Positions 24,228 through 34,314 of a DNA stretch of 34,456 bases are shown here, piece by piece. The stretch is taken from assembly GCA_945883665.1 (NCBI GenBank), contig CAMCXV010000007.1, forward strand, positions 1-34,456. The letters are read 5' to 3'. The notes under the pieces were generated by a model. That model was not told the origin of the DNA. It was given only the letters and a program-made list of their open reading frames with translations, and did not search any database. The position numbers were made by a program, and so were the translations under genes. The stretch comes from Rickettsia typhi (GTDB lineage Bacteria > Pseudomonadota > Alphaproteobacteria > Rickettsiales > Rickettsiaceae). Positions within the stretch are counted from its first letter, which is position 1. Each line of letters opens with the position of its first letter.

Positions 24228-26045
24228 ATGAATTTTGATAATCAAATTATTGATGCGGTCGATGTAAGTGTATATTGGAAAGATTTATCTGGTAAATATC
24301 TCGGATGTAATAAATACATGGAGCAAATGTCAGGAATGAATCGGGATAAAATAATTGGCAATACAGATTATAATCTTCCTTGGAAAGATCAGGCAAATAA
24401 GATTAAAGAAATAGATGATTTAGTTATCACTAGTCGAAAACAATATAAGACGGAAGAAATAGCAACTCTTGCCAACGGCGTTGTTAAGACATTCTTAAGT
24501 GCCAAAAAACCACTTTTAGGAGAAAATAATAAAGTTATAGGCGTGATAGGCGTTTCTATAGACATTACAGATTATAAATATTTTGAGTATGAATTTGAGA
24601 AAACTGACAAAATTTTAAGTGAGTACTCTTCTATTAAGAGCAGATTTCTTAGGAACATTAGTCATGAATCAAGAATTCCTATAGGATCTGTATTATCAAT
24701 ATCTGAGACGCTAAAAGATAATTGGGATAAATTTGATGACGTAACGAAACATACAAATATAAATTTGATATTTAAAGAGCTTAGTAGATTATCCAAATTT
24801 ATCACCGATACATTTGATACAGCTAAATTTTTAACAGAAGAAATTCAGCTTGATTTAAAAAGAGATGATTTTTCTACTTTTTTAAGAAATATAGCAGCAA
24901 CTCATCAAAAATCTTCTATTTACAGAAATATTGATATAGCTGTAAATCATTTTGATAATTATTTTTTTTGCTTTGATCGTCAATTAATGACTCGAGTAAT
25001 TGACAATCTAATAATGAATGCTATTCGTTATTCACCTAAAGAGAGAAAGATTTCTATTAATTTATACAAATCATACTTAAAAGACAGCGAAATTCCAGCT
25101 ATACATTGTTCTATTATCGATGAAGGAGTAGGGATTCCAGTAGATGAGGTAGAATCTATATTCGATCTATTTACAGAGAGTAGCAGAACTGCTTCAAGGT
25201 CTTGTGGCGTTGGATTAGGGCTTAATTTATGCAAAGAAATTATAGACGCTCATTCAGGAGAGATCTGGGTTGAGAATAATCCCTTAAAATCAGGCGTTAC
25301 TTTTAATTTCACCATTCCTACTAATCTTTTTTCATTATCTAAAGATGATTATCATAAAGAAATTAACGAAGATGTTAATAATATTTTCCAAAGAAATTTA
25401 AACACTATACCCATAAGCTTAGAAAAAAGACCTTTTGCATTAATTGGGATTAGCCCTTTTAATAGTTACTTTTCTGTAGAAAAAATATTGGAAATATTTG
25501 AGTGGATAAATAGGCAATATGATGATTTTGCAGTATTTATTCCAGATCAAATTTCTAAATATACTTACGAGGCTTTAGGATATGAAGAGTCCAGAACTCA
25601 TCAAAAAATAAGAAAACAAGATAATTACACTATAAGCAAGATCAACAAGGCACTGTCACTTTTTTATCAAAATTATCCTGATAAAAGTAAAATTAACATA
25701 CATAGCATTTCTCAATTAAGGCAGAAACGATCTTATCAAGAATTATATGAAATGTATTACAAGCTATTTACTAAAGATAAGGAATTCAGGCAAAATTGTT
25801 TGGATATGACAGAATGGGTATTATTAAATAATACAAAAGATAAAGAGATTACAATAGAAGATTCTCAAAAAAATATAGCAGTTCAGTACTTCTTATTAGA
25901 ATTACCAGTAATGACTCACTCAACAGATATTTTAAATTTAAAATCATGTGATTTTGTGTATCACATGATTCCAAAATTTTTAAAACAACTTTATCATAGT
26001 AAAGACTTAGTCTCTCCTACACAAAATTTTCTAGTTCTTAGGTAA
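24228..26045 (+). CDS. PAS-histidine kinase fused to a cyclodipeptide synthase
   Basis: A 605-aa fusion. Residues 1-118 are a PAS sensor domain (VYWKDLSGKYLGCNKYM, then IIGNTDYNLPW). A HisKA segment follows with His146 in NISHESRIP, then a complete HATPase: N box Asn260/Asn264, DEGVGIP (298-304) and GVGLGL (327-332). No membrane segment is visible, so it is likely cytosolic. Residues about 395-605 match the tRNA-dependent cyclodipeptide synthase fold: ALIGISPFNSYFS with Ser409 in the place of AlbC Ser37 and Asn412 for Asn40; Tyr554 and Glu558 in QYFLLELP for Tyr178/Glu182; and Tyr578 for Tyr202, with the 24-residue Tyr-Tyr spacing kept. Such enzymes join two aminoacyl groups from tRNAs into a cyclic dipeptide. 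No response regulator or tailoring enzyme is adjacent. Product and signal are unknown. Confidence 0.92.
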   Translation: MNFDNQIIDAVDVSVYWKDLSGKYLGCNKYMEQMSGMNRDKIIGNTDYNLPWKDQANKIKEIDDLVITSRKQYKTEEIATLANGVVKTFLSAKKPLLGENNKVIGVIGVSIDITDYKYFEYEFEKTDKILSEYSSIKSRFLRNISHESRIPIGSVLSISETLKDNWDKFDDVTKHTNINLIFKELSRLSKFITDTFDTAKFLTEEIQLDLKRDDFSTFLRNIAATHQKSSIYRNIDIAVNHFDNYFFCFDRQLMTRVIDNLIMNAIRYSPKERKISINLYKSYLKDSEIPAIHCSIIDEGVGIPVDEVESIFDLFTESSRTASRSCGVGLGLNLCKEIIDAHSGEIWVENNPLKSGVTFNFTIPTNLFSLSKDDYHKEINEDVNNIFQRNLNTIPISLEKRPFALIGISPFNSYFSVEKILEIFEWINRQYDDFAVFIPDQISKYTYEALGYEESRTHQKIRKQDNYTISKINKALSLFYQNYPDKSKINIHSISQLRQKRSYQELYEMYYKLFTKDKEFRQNCLDMTEWVLLNNTKDKEITIEDSQKNIAVQYFLLELPVMTHSTDILNLKSCDFVYHMIPKFLKQLYHSKDLVSPTQNFLVLR

Positions 26046-26118
26046 TAAGGCGTGGAAAAATCTATAAATATATTGGGGCTAAACAGCTTGCTTATATGTG
26101 TAAAGATAATGTAAAATG

Positions 26119-26195
<77 letters not shown>

Positions 26196-26337
26196 AAATA
26201 TAAGATCACTACTAATTTATATAGACTAATAGACTATTTAAAGCAATATAAATTGTTTGATTTTACTGAAATATTCATGTTCTAATTAGCTCTACCCTAT
26301 GTTATAATTGTCATTTTAGATAATAATAAAGCATAAA

Positions 26338-27036
26338 ATGAGTGTTTTTCACGTTAGTATTCTTACATTATTTCCAGAAATGTTTCCTGGCTCATTATCA
26401 TATTCTCTTGCAGGCAGAGCTCTTGAAAACAAGATTTGGTCATATGATATTACTAATATTAGAGATTTTGGTTTAACAAAACATAAAAATGTTGATGATG
26501 AAGCATGTGGCGGGGGCAATGGTTTAATAATGCGACCTGATGTAGTTGGCTGCGCCTTAGATAAAGTATTATCAAATCATCCAGATAGCATTATTTACTA
26601 CCCTTCCCCAAGGGGGAAATTATTTGATCAAGAATTTGCACATAAGATTAGCACGCAAAAAAAAATAATTATTTTATGTGGAAGATTTGAAGGGATTGAC
26701 GAAAGAATAATTGATGAGTATAATACTCATCAGATTAGTGTTGGTGATTATATTTTGTCTGGAGGGGAGGTTGCTGCAAGCGTTATTCTAGATAGTGTTA
26801 TAAGGTTATTGCCTGGAGTGCTTGTGAATCAAGATACTCTTAAGGAAGAATCTTTTGAACGAAATAATAACGGTCTAAAATTACTTGAGCATCCGCTTTA
26901 TACCAAACCATCAATTTGGCGAGGTAGAAAAGTTCCTGAGGTTTTATTGACAGGTAACCACGCTAAGATTGAACAATGGAAACAAGATCAATCCATAGAA
27001 GTTACAACAAAATTAAGACCAGATTTATTGAAGTAG
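26338..27036 (+). CDS. trmD: tRNA (guanine-N1)-methyltransferase
   Basis: TrmD makes m1G37 in tRNAs for Leu, Pro and Arg, which prevents +1 frameshifts. The 232-aa SPOUT protein has the typical start [11 protein letters not shown], the knot segment [13 protein letters not shown] and [14 protein letters not shown], and [17 protein letters not shown]. Two places differ from E. coli: the usual PYGGGxGM is ACGGGNGL (56-63), and the catalytic Asp169 of the EDSF motif is Glu171 in EESF, followed by a five-residue-longer linker. Related enzymes may share this. It is followed by rplS as in many bacteria. The product call is firm. Confidence 0.95.
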   Translation: MSVFHVSILTLFPEMFPGSLSYSLAGRALENKIWSYDITNIRDFGLTKHKNVDDEACGGGNGLIMRPDVVGCALDKVLSNHPDSIIYYPSPRGKLFDQEFAHKISTQKKIIILCGRFEGIDERIIDEYNTHQISVGDYILSGGEVAASVILDSVIRLLPGVLVNQDTLKEESFERNNNGLKLLEHPLYTKPSIWRGRKVPEVLLTGNHAKIEQWKQDQSIEVTTKLRPDLLK

Positions 27037-27114
27037 GCTACCCATGTTCTCATATTAGTCGTGAATGGATCAGTGACTAAGGTTTCAAGGCCACATGGTA
27101 ATTATAATTATAGA

Positions 27115-27498
27115 ATGAAAATGAAAAATTTAATTGAACAATACGATGCAGAGCAAATTAAGCAATCGCTTGAGAATAAAACTATCCCAGATTTTAGAGC
27201 TGGAGATACAGTTTCTGTTAGTGTGCGAGTGATAGATGGTACAACGGAAAGATTCCAAAATTACGAAGGAGTTGTAATAGCAAAACGCAATAGCGGTATT
27301 GCATCATCTTTTGTCGTGCGTAAAGTAAGCCACGGAGAAGGAGTAGAAAGAAGATTTATGACATATTCTCCTATTGTTCATAAAATTACCGTTGTAAAAC
27401 ATGGCGTTGTGCGTCGTGCAAAATTGTTTTATTTAAGAGCTTTAAGTGGTAAAGCTGCTCGTATTAAAGAAAAAATGTCTTATACAAAAAAGAAATAA
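27115..27498 (+). CDS. rplS: 50S ribosomal protein L19
   Basis: L19 lies at the subunit interface and forms bridges with 16S rRNA. The protein carries the family core [51 protein letters not shown] and [20 protein letters not shown]. An upstream in-frame GTG at 27061 would add 18 polar residues not found in the family, so the ATG at 27115 (127 aa) is preferred; the ATG at 27121 is also possible. It follows trmD by 78 bases on the same strand, a conserved pairing, and ends 64 bases from convergent lolD. Confidence 0.95.
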   Translation: MKMKNLIEQYDAEQIKQSLENKTIPDFRAGDTVSVSVRVIDGTTERFQNYEGVVIAKRNSGIASSFVVRKVSHGEGVERRFMTYSPIVHKITVVKHGVVRRAKLFYLRALSGKAARIKEKMSYTKKK

Positions 27499-27512
27499 CA
27501 AAGCTAAAAACA

Positions 27513-27539
27513 GGTGAATCATAAACTTTGTGATTCACC
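27513..27539 (-). terminator. Hairpin between convergent rplS and lolD
   Basis: GGTGAATCA (27513-27521) pairs perfectly with TGATTCACC (27531-27539) around a nine-base loop. In the minus direction it is followed by TGTTTTTAG, so it suits termination of the proS-lolC-lolD transcript. In the plus direction the T run is missing, but the stem could still help end the rplS transcript. Confidence 0.68.
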
Positions 27540-27562
27540 GCTTGATAAAAATCATCTATTGA

Positions 27563-28249
27563 CTAAATCTTTTCTAAAGTATAATCCAGTTTGTATGTTT
27601 GATGCATTCTTTTAGCTAGAGACGTATTATGTGTAACCATTATTATAGAAGCTCCTGAATTTTCTACTCTATCCAGAAATAACTCAAAAACTTCTTCTGC
27701 TGTATTTGGATCCAGATTACCAGTAGGTTCATCCGCTAAAATGAGTGTAGGATTATTAATAAGCGCTCGAGCTATTGCAACTCTTTGTTGCTCGCCGCCA
27801 GACAATTCCCCTGGAAAATTATATAATCTTTTGCCAAGACCTAATTTTGCTAATAAATCTTCCGCTTCTTGTAGAGCTTGTTTTTTGTTCACACCACTTA
27901 TTAATAAAGGCATTGCAGCATTTTCTTGGGCTGTAAAATCACCCAGTAAATGATGATGTTGATATATAAAACCCATATTCTTTAATCGAATTTGAGGAGC
28001 ATATTTCAAATTTTTTAGTTTATATTCAGGGATATTTGCAATATGCACAGATCCAGAATCAGGCGAATCTAAAAGACCAGCAATATGTAACAATGTAGAT
28101 TTCCCACTGCCAGAAGCCCCAACTATAGCAACCATCTGATTTTTATCAATCTCGAGATTGATATTTTTTAAAACCTCAATAGTTGACCTGCCTTGACGAT
28201 AATCTTTATTAATATTTTGCAGCTGTAGCGCAAACTGTTTATCACTCAT
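27563..28249 (-). CDS. lolD: Lipoprotein-releasing ABC transporter ATP-binding protein
   Basis: LolD powers release of outer-membrane lipoproteins from the inner membrane to the carrier LolA, together with the permease LolC/E. The 228-aa ATPase has Walker A GASGSGKS (44-51), the signature LSGGEQQ (149-155), Walker B LILADE (169-174) and a switch His in MVTHN. The LolD-specific GFIYQHHHLLGDFTAQEN stretch around the Q loop supports LolD over other MacB-type ATPases. Its start overlaps the end of lolC by eight bases. It is the last gene of the minus-strand run. The local lipoprotein genes would be clients of this system. Confidence 0.93.
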   Translation of the reverse strand: MSDKQFALQLQNINKDYRQGRSTIEVLKNINLEIDKNQMVAIVGASGSGKSTLLHIAGLLDSPDSGSVHIANIPEYKLKNLKYAPQIRLKNMGFIYQHHHLLGDFTAQENAAMPLLISGVNKKQALQEAEDLLAKLGLGKRLYNFPGELSGGEQQRVAIARALINNPTLILADEPTGNLDPNTAEEVFELFLDRVENSGASIIMVTHNTSLAKRMHQTYKLDYTLEKI

Positions 28250-29486
28250 ATCTCATAGCCTCTATAGGATTTAGTTTTGCAGCTTTAAATGAAGGATATA
28301 TAGTAGCAATTAGTGATAGGATTAAAGATAAACATCCAACAATAATCACATCAGATATTCTTACAACAGATGGAAGGCTGTAAAGAAAATAAATTGCAGA
28401 GTCAAAAATTTTGGTACCAGAAATACGCTCTAAAAATAATCGGATGTTTTCTATATTATATGAGATAATAAGACCAAACAAGATTCCGAGAACCGTTCCG
28501 ATAAAACCAATAAATAGACCATTAATTATAAAAATACACATGATTTGATGAACTGAAGAGCCCATAGTTTTTAAAATTGCAATATCTTTGGTTTTATCTT
28601 TAACTATCATAAATAGGCTCGAAACAATATTAAAAGCTGCAACTATTATAATTAAAGAAAGTATTGTAAACATAGCTGTTCTTTCAATAGCAAGGGCTTT
28701 TAAAAATTGCTGATTATTATCCATCCAACTTGAAACTCTTACATGGTTGCCAAGTTCTTTTTGCAATAATTTGGCATCAATTTTAGCAGATTCTGGATCT
28801 TGAACATTAATTTCAATTAAGTTTATTTCATTGCCTAGAGAAAGAAATTTTTGTGCAGCGGCAATAGGCATAAGCATTGTAGCTGAGTCATAATCATACA
28901 TTCCGCTACTAAAAACAGCCACAACATTGAAATCCTTGGATCTTGGCATAGTACCAAAAGCCGTTGAAATAACATTCGGCGAAATTAATTTAATTTTTGA
29001 CCCAACTGAAATTCCTAAATTATGAGCAAGTTCAAATCCGACTGCTACAGCATTTGTTCCTTCGTAATCCTCAAAACTACCAGAAAATACATTACTAACT
29101 ATCTCCCCTTTGTTTTTTAAATCAACTAAATCTATACCTTTTATCAGAACTCCACTATTAGTTTTAGTACCAATAGCTAAAGCTTGACCGGCCACAATAG
29201 GTGATAATTTTTTAACAAAAGCCTTTTTAGTAATAGCAGCTATAATTTTTTCTTGATCATCTATTGTTTTACCTATTGGTGTAATTGAAATATCACCATT
29301 TAAGCCAATAATATTTTTTGTTAGTTCGATATGAAAACCATTCATAACCGACATAACAACAATCAAAGTGGCAACGCCAATTGTAATGCCAAAAAGAGAT
29401 ACCCCAGAGATTATAGAGACAAATTTTTCATTTTTTTTTGCTCTAAAATATCGAAATGCAACTATAATTGTAAATTTATTTAACAT
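28242..29486 (-). CDS. lolC: Lipoprotein-releasing system permease LolC/LolE type
   Basis: A 414-aa inner-membrane permease of the FtsX/MacB fold, partner of LolD. TM1 follows the [17 protein letters not shown] start, then a large periplasmic domain (about 50-270), then three further membrane segments (about 273-298, 316-345 and 375-398) and the end [17 protein letters not shown], a hallmark of the family. There is only one permease gene here, as in alphaproteobacteria that use one LolC/E-like protein as a homodimer. It overlaps lolD by eight bases and proS by 11, which points to coupled translation. Confidence 0.93.
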   Translation of the reverse strand: MLNKFTIIVAFRYFRAKKNEKFVSIISGVSLFGITIGVATLIVVMSVMNGFHIELTKNIIGLNGDISITPIGKTIDDQEKIIAAITKKAFVKKLSPIVAGQALAIGTKTNSGVLIKGIDLVDLKNKGEIVSNVFSGSFEDYEGTNAVAVGFELAHNLGISVGSKIKLISPNVISTAFGTMPRSKDFNVVAVFSSGMYDYDSATMLMPIAAAQKFLSLGNEINLIEINVQDPESAKIDAKLLQKELGNHVRVSSWMDNNQQFLKALAIERTAMFTILSLIIIVAAFNIVSSLFMIVKDKTKDIAILKTMGSSVHQIMCIFIINGLFIGFIGTVLGILFGLIISYNIENIRLFLERISGTKIFDSAIYFLYSLPSVVRISDVIIVGCLSLILSLIATIYPSFKAAKLNPIEAMRYE

Positions 29487-30777
29487 TTAAAGTACTAATT
29501 ATTTCATTGACTACTCTGTGTGAATCAATATCTTGAACTTCGCCAGATCCTCTTTTCTTTAACTCAACCAAATTAGATTGAGCTTTCTTAGGTCCTATAA
29601 TAATTTGCCAAGGCGAACCTATTAAATCGTGAGTGGCAAATTTTGAACCTGGTCGCTCATCCGTATCATCAAGCAAAACGTCGATATTTTTGGCTTTTAA
29701 CTGATTATATATAGTGCGTGAAATCTCATTGCAATTTCCATCATTTATATTCAAATTAACAATTGATACTTTAAATGGAGCAACAGATACTGGCCAAATG
29801 ATCCCCTTTTCATCATGACTAACTTCGATGATAGCCGCTACTAATCTTGAGATTCCAATACCGTAAGAACCCATCTGAACTGGAATTAACTGACCTTTAT
29901 CATTATTAACAAAAGCATTCATGGGTTTTGAGTATTTATCACCAAAATTAAAAATATGACCTACTTCAATACCTTTTCTTACTGATAAATCTTTTTCATT
30001 TACAGGGCAGTTACTTGGATCATGCTTTTCCTCAGTTGCAGCATATAATGATTTAACCAAGGAAAGATCTTCAGCAAGCTCATCTCTTAAAATGTCAAAT
30101 TTCTTATCATAATAAAGTGTACTCTCACCATTATTAGCAATCACATGGAATTCATGACTTAAACTACCGCCAATTTCACCGGTATCTGCAGCAAGTGGTA
30201 TAGCTACAAGCCCAAGATCTCTAAATGTACGCATATAAGCTGCAAAAATTTGATTGTAAGTTTTAATTGCTCCTTCTTCATCAATATCAATGGAATAAGC
30301 ATCTTTCATTAAAAATTCACGTCCCCTCATAATACCAAAACGGGGTCTTATCTCATCGCGAAATTTCCATTGAATTTGATAAAGCACTTTTGGTAAATCC
30401 TTATAAGATTGAACAGAATTTCTTATAATATCGGTAAAAGCTTCTTCATTTGTTGGACCAAATAATAAATCATGCTCATGCCGATCTTTAAATTTCAACA
30501 TTTCCTTGCCGTAACTATTAAACCTACCAGATTCAAGCCATAAATCCGAAGTTTGAACACATGGCATCAACATCTCAATAAATCCAGATTTATCCATATT
30601 AAATTTCACAATATTCTCGACATTCTTAAGAACTTTTAGCCCAATAGGTAGCCAGTTATATATTCCAGCTGCATGTTGTCGAATCATTCCACTTTTTAAC
30701 ATTAAAGCATGAGATATGATACTAGCTTCCGTTGGTGTATCTTTTAATAATGGTAGAAAAAATTTTGATAGTAGCAT
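29476..30777 (-). CDS. proS: Prolyl-tRNA synthetase (short form)
   Basis: ProS charges tRNA-Pro. The 433-aa protein is the short alphaproteobacterial/mitochondrial form that lacks the large editing insertion of E. coli ProS. The class II core is intact: motif 1 region [17 protein letters not shown], motif 2 [17 protein letters not shown] and motif 3 [10 protein letters not shown], followed by the anticodon-binding domain (about 335-433). AAGGAAG at 30784-30790 lies six bases before the ATG and confirms the start. It overlaps lolC by 11 bases and lies 52 bases after folE. Its substrate tRNA-Pro is encoded about 3.3 kb away in this window. Confidence 0.96.
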   Translation of the reverse strand: MLLSKFFLPLLKDTPTEASIISHALMLKSGMIRQHAAGIYNWLPIGLKVLKNVENIVKFNMDKSGFIEMLMPCVQTSDLWLESGRFNSYGKEMLKFKDRHEHDLLFGPTNEEAFTDIIRNSVQSYKDLPKVLYQIQWKFRDEIRPRFGIMRGREFLMKDAYSIDIDEEGAIKTYNQIFAAYMRTFRDLGLVAIPLAADTGEIGGSLSHEFHVIANNGESTLYYDKKFDILRDELAEDLSLVKSLYAATEEKHDPSNCPVNEKDLSVRKGIEVGHIFNFGDKYSKPMNAFVNNDKGQLIPVQMGSYGIGISRLVAAIIEVSHDEKGIIWPVSVAPFKVSIVNLNINDGNCNEISRTIYNQLKAKNIDVLLDDTDERPGSKFATHDLIGSPWQIIIGPKKAQSNLVELKKRGSGEVQDIDSHRVVNEIISTLNVK

Positions 30778-30829
30778 GATTGACTTCCTTAAATATTAAT
30801 TATATTTTTTGTTATCCGTAATTTAAGCT

Positions 30830-31405
30830 TTACGCCTTTAACATTTGCCAAAATTCTCGTCTATATTCAGTTTTATCTTTAAATACTCCTGTAAAATGAG
30901 TCGACTCAAAGATGCTACCATTTTTCATCGTTCCTCTTGATGTCATACAACTATGTGAAGCTGATATTCTGACAGCAACACCAAGAGGTTTTAAATGTTT
31001 ATCAAGAGTCTCGGCAATATCTGCGGTCATTTTTTCTTGAATCTGCAAACGCTTTGAGTATGCATCAACTAATCTGGCTAATTTACTAACCCCAACAACA
31101 AAACCATCTGGTAAATAAGCAATATCCACAAAACCATTAAATGGTAGCATGTGATGTTCACAGCATGAGCTAAAATTAATAGATTTTAGAAGGACAATGT
31201 CATTAAAATTACTAATATCATAGAATCTAGTGTTTAATATCTCATCTACTTTAGCTTTATAACCAGAAAAAATTTCATCATAGCTTTTAACTACTCTAGA
31301 AGGGGTATCTTTTATACCTTCTCGATTTATGTCTTCACCTATATAACAAAGCAGAGTTTTAACAGCTTCCTGAGCTTCCTCTTTTGTTGGTTTTTTGATG
31401 GTCAT
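30830..31405 (-). CDS. folE: GTP cyclohydrolase I
   Basis: FolE converts GTP to 7,8-dihydroneopterin triphosphate, the first step of folate synthesis and also used for queuosine-type deazapurines. From the ATG at 31405 the protein is 191 aa. An ATG at 31471 would add 22 residues and overlap the upstream gene by 56 bases, so the shorter form is chosen. Zinc ligands Cys82 and His85 in CCEHH and Cys153 in HSCMTSRG are present, as are [17 protein letters not shown] and [14 protein letters not shown]. No other folate or queuosine gene is in the window, so its pathway here is not settled by context. It lies 10 bases after the oxidase-like gene. Confidence 0.95.
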   Translation of the reverse strand: MTIKKPTKEEAQEAVKTLLCYIGEDINREGIKDTPSRVVKSYDEIFSGYKAKVDEILNTRFYDISNFNDIVLLKSINFSSCCEHHMLPFNGFVDIAYLPDGFVVGVSKLARLVDAYSKRLQIQEKMTADIAETLDKHLKPLGVAVRISASHSCMTSRGTMKNGSIFESTHFTGVFKDKTEYRREFWQMLKA

Positions 31406-31415
31406 ATAATATATT

Positions 31416-32849
31416 TTAATGCTTTTTATAAATTCGAAAAGAGTATAAGTTTGTAGCACAAATGTAAACAAACATCAACCCACCAATAATCGCAATTAAC
31501 CCACCACCTCCTAGCATTCCCATATAGAGCTTTGCTGATAAAGCTATTTCTCCATCAGGGTTCTTTCTTAAAACGCCATAACCTCCAGCTAGAGCAAGAC
31601 CAGAAATATGTATTAACTGACCAAAAGTAATGATAATAAGCTGAATGTTAGACCATTTAGACTGACAGGGTAAAGTTTTTTTAATTTCTAAAGATGTATT
31701 TGCGAATTCAGGCAAATTCAATAATTCATTACTAAGAGTTTTAGTGTTTGTAATATAAGATATATTATGAAAACAAAATATATAAGCAAATCCAAGAAAT
31801 GCTATGCTAATGCCGACTATTGAACCATGATAATGAGCTGGAATAGACAAATTTACCCCTGAAATCAAGATACCAACTAAACCACCAACAAAAAATAATA
31901 GGCTTGATGATACAAAAGCTGTAGCAGCAAAATTCACTTTTTCTTTTGTTTGTTTAGTTTTAAAAATATCAACGATTAAAACTAACATAAATAATGTTGG
32001 CGCAACCCCTCCGCAATGTTGCATATGTTTGGTAAAAAATGATGTAAACTCAAATTCAGGCATTTGATAAAAAATATGCCCATAAAAAATAAAAAAACTC
32101 AATATCAGGTTTATTACAAATAAAATACCATATATTTTATAATAAAATAATTTATTTCTCAGCCAAACCTCAGCCAAAATTAACCATACAAACATTACTA
32201 TTTGTGTATATATAAATTGGAGAAGATGACCTCCGCTCCAGAATAATAATTCGTAATAATAATCAACTTCCATTGGAAAAACAGTGGATAATTCGGTAGC
32301 TTCTTTACAAGACAAAGCAAAACAAATCCAAACCATAATGTACATTAATGAGGAACTCATTTTGACGAAAGGTAAAATATGCTCTAGATATTGCGGATTT
32401 TTAAAATCAAAATCATAAAAACTATTTATAAAAACTAATATTGCAAAACATAATATAATAGAAAGAAAAAGACTAAGACCAATTATAAAAAAAATATTTT
32501 CAAGGATTGGTATATAATTATTCATTATAGGATTACTCTCACCAAGCAAAGGGCTAACAACCATTAATACCATACCAGACAAAGCTAGTTTGTTAAAAAT
32601 ATTCTCAAAATATATTTTTTTATTACCATAAGACCAAATTATACAAGTAATAGAAAGCAACCAAACCAATACAGATAAATTTACATGAATTATTAAAGAA
32701 GATTTAAATAATGATTTGTCAGTAATTATTTGAGACAATTGCGGAGTTCTTAGAATCACAAGAACTATGGAATATAAACCAGCAAATGCTAAAGCCCATA
32801 TACCGTTTTTAAGCCAATTTATCGCTAATTTATTTTCTTGTTTTATCAT
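31416..32849 (-). CDS. Heme-copper oxidase subunit I-like membrane protein
   Basis: A 477-aa protein with about 12 membrane segments and the ligand pattern of heme-copper oxidase subunit I, nearest to the cbb3/NorB-like branch. Candidate ligands are His55 in [11 protein letters not shown] (low-spin heme), His208 in [10 protein letters not shown] (CuB), His275/His278 in KHMQHCGG, and the His339-x-His341 pair in [11 protein letters not shown], which fits the TM10 heme pair. The first residues to 50 form an extra helix. No CcoO, CcoP, CtaC or NorC gene is adjacent, so its partner subunits and even its catalytic role are unclear; it may be a terminal oxidase, an NO reductase or a divergent paralogue. 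It overlaps the comEC stop by 20 bases. Confidence 0.82.
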   Translation of the reverse strand: MIKQENKLAINWLKNGIWALAFAGLYSIVLVILRTPQLSQIITDKSLFKSSLIIHVNLSVLVWLLSITCIIWSYGNKKIYFENIFNKLALSGMVLMVVSPLLGESNPIMNNYIPILENIFFIIGLSLFLSIILCFAILVFINSFYDFDFKNPQYLEHILPFVKMSSSLMYIMVWICFALSCKEATELSTVFPMEVDYYYELLFWSGGHLLQFIYTQIVMFVWLILAEVWLRNKLFYYKIYGILFVINLILSFFIFYGHIFYQMPEFEFTSFFTKHMQHCGGVAPTLFMLVLIVDIFKTKQTKEKVNFAATAFVSSSLLFFVGGLVGILISGVNLSIPAHYHGSIVGISIAFLGFAYIFCFHNISYITNTKTLSNELLNLPEFANTSLEIKKTLPCQSKWSNIQLIIITFGQLIHISGLALAGGYGVLRKNPDGEIALSAKLYMGMLGGGGLIAIIGGLMFVYICATNLYSFRIYKKH

Positions 32850-34308
32850 TGTTTTTTATTTTCCAAATAGGTTTCTGACCGAATTTTGCATAACAATCAT
32901 CTTTTTGACAAAAAATTAACACTACTCCAGAATCAAGTAAATTTTGATATGATATAGTTAATTTATTATTTTTATCACAAAATAGTTTTTTAGATATCAT
33001 AATTTGCACATTAGCATCAGAACAATTTTTGTAGTGTAATGACATAGTCAAGGTTTCGTCATCAATATTTTTTTGAAATAATTGATCTACTAATTCTGAG
33101 CTACCAAAACTATTACTTTTTTGCAGAGCGAACCAATTCAACCAATATTCTTTGGTGAAATTAGATATGCTATATTTTGAGTATATTTCTAGAACATCTT
33201 TGTTTTTTACACCAACTGCTTTAATTCTATGATCATATATAAAATCAGGTTTCGGTGATAAATACATCATACATAAAGAAATAGAAATAATTACTAACCC
33301 AAAATATCGCCAAGTAGTTTGCCACAAACAAATCCAGAAAAATCCAAATGTAAATAAAAGCATACTAGAATCCGTTATATAACCAGTATGTATTGTTGCG
33401 AATGGTAAATCTACTATAATTTGCACAGTATCAGTAATGATTTTAACAAAAAATCCAAGTATTTTAAGAGGTAGATAGCTGGCATTTAATGGCATTAATA
33501 TCAAAGATAAAATAGCTAGTGGCATCATAAAAAATGACATTAATGGCACGGCTAGCAAGTTCATTAATATAGAATATGTAGAAAATTTATAAAAATGATA
33601 AATAACAAAAGGAGCGGTAACTATACTTCCTAGAAAACTAGAATAAATATTGCTAAAAATGTATAATTTTATACTAGCAAATATACCTTTACTTGTTCCT
33701 AATATTTGTTGATTACGCATATAAATTTCATATCCAGAAATCAGGCATAATACGGCAGAAAATGATAACTGAAAACTTGGATGCATAATATATTCTGGAG
33801 AAAATAACAAAATAATCATACCAGCAATCATTACTGAGCGCAAAGGATAGACCGATCTTCCTATAATAATTGCAATAATAACAAAAAATGTCATTATGAA
33901 AGCTCTGGTAGCAGCTATATTTGAACCAGTAAGTATTAGATAGGCAAAACTACCGATAATCGAAGTAATCCCAGAAGCAATTTTGATGTTTATTTTATAT
34001 GACAAATAATCTGAACAATTTAGTAAAAACCTAGCACTAATGAAAAAAATCATCGCCACTAACGATAAATGGAGCCCTGAAACACTAAGTATATGAGCGA
34101 TGCCACTATTCCTCATATTATCAGCCATTTTTTTATTGATGGCTTTAGTTTCACCAAGTAATATTGCTGCTACGAAATTACCCTCATTTAAACCAAGTGT
34201 TTTTATCAGTTTTTTATATATTATGGTCCTTGTATTTTGAATTTTATCATAAAAATAACCAGAATTAGATTTAATGATCTTGGGATTGCTTAAAGCAAAT
34301 CCAGTTGC
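32830..34308 (-). pseudogene. comEC: comEC/rec2 truncated at its 5' end by an IS element
   Basis: ComEC forms the inner-membrane channel for incoming single-stranded DNA in natural transformation. The conserved core NSGIAHILSVSGLHLSLVA and the preceding FVAAILLGETKAI are present, followed by the competence membrane domain and a C-terminal region of about 150 residues without a metallo-beta-lactamase metal site. The frame stays open upstream of the internal ATG at 34128, through residues of normal ComEC sequence, up to 34308, where a TAG ends it beside the IS end. So the start and roughly the first 200 residues are missing here. A shortened protein from 34128 would lack part of the channel region and is unlikely to work. 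The remaining part has no frameshift, so the insertion looks recent. Confidence 0.85.
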
Positions 34309-34314
34309 CTATAA

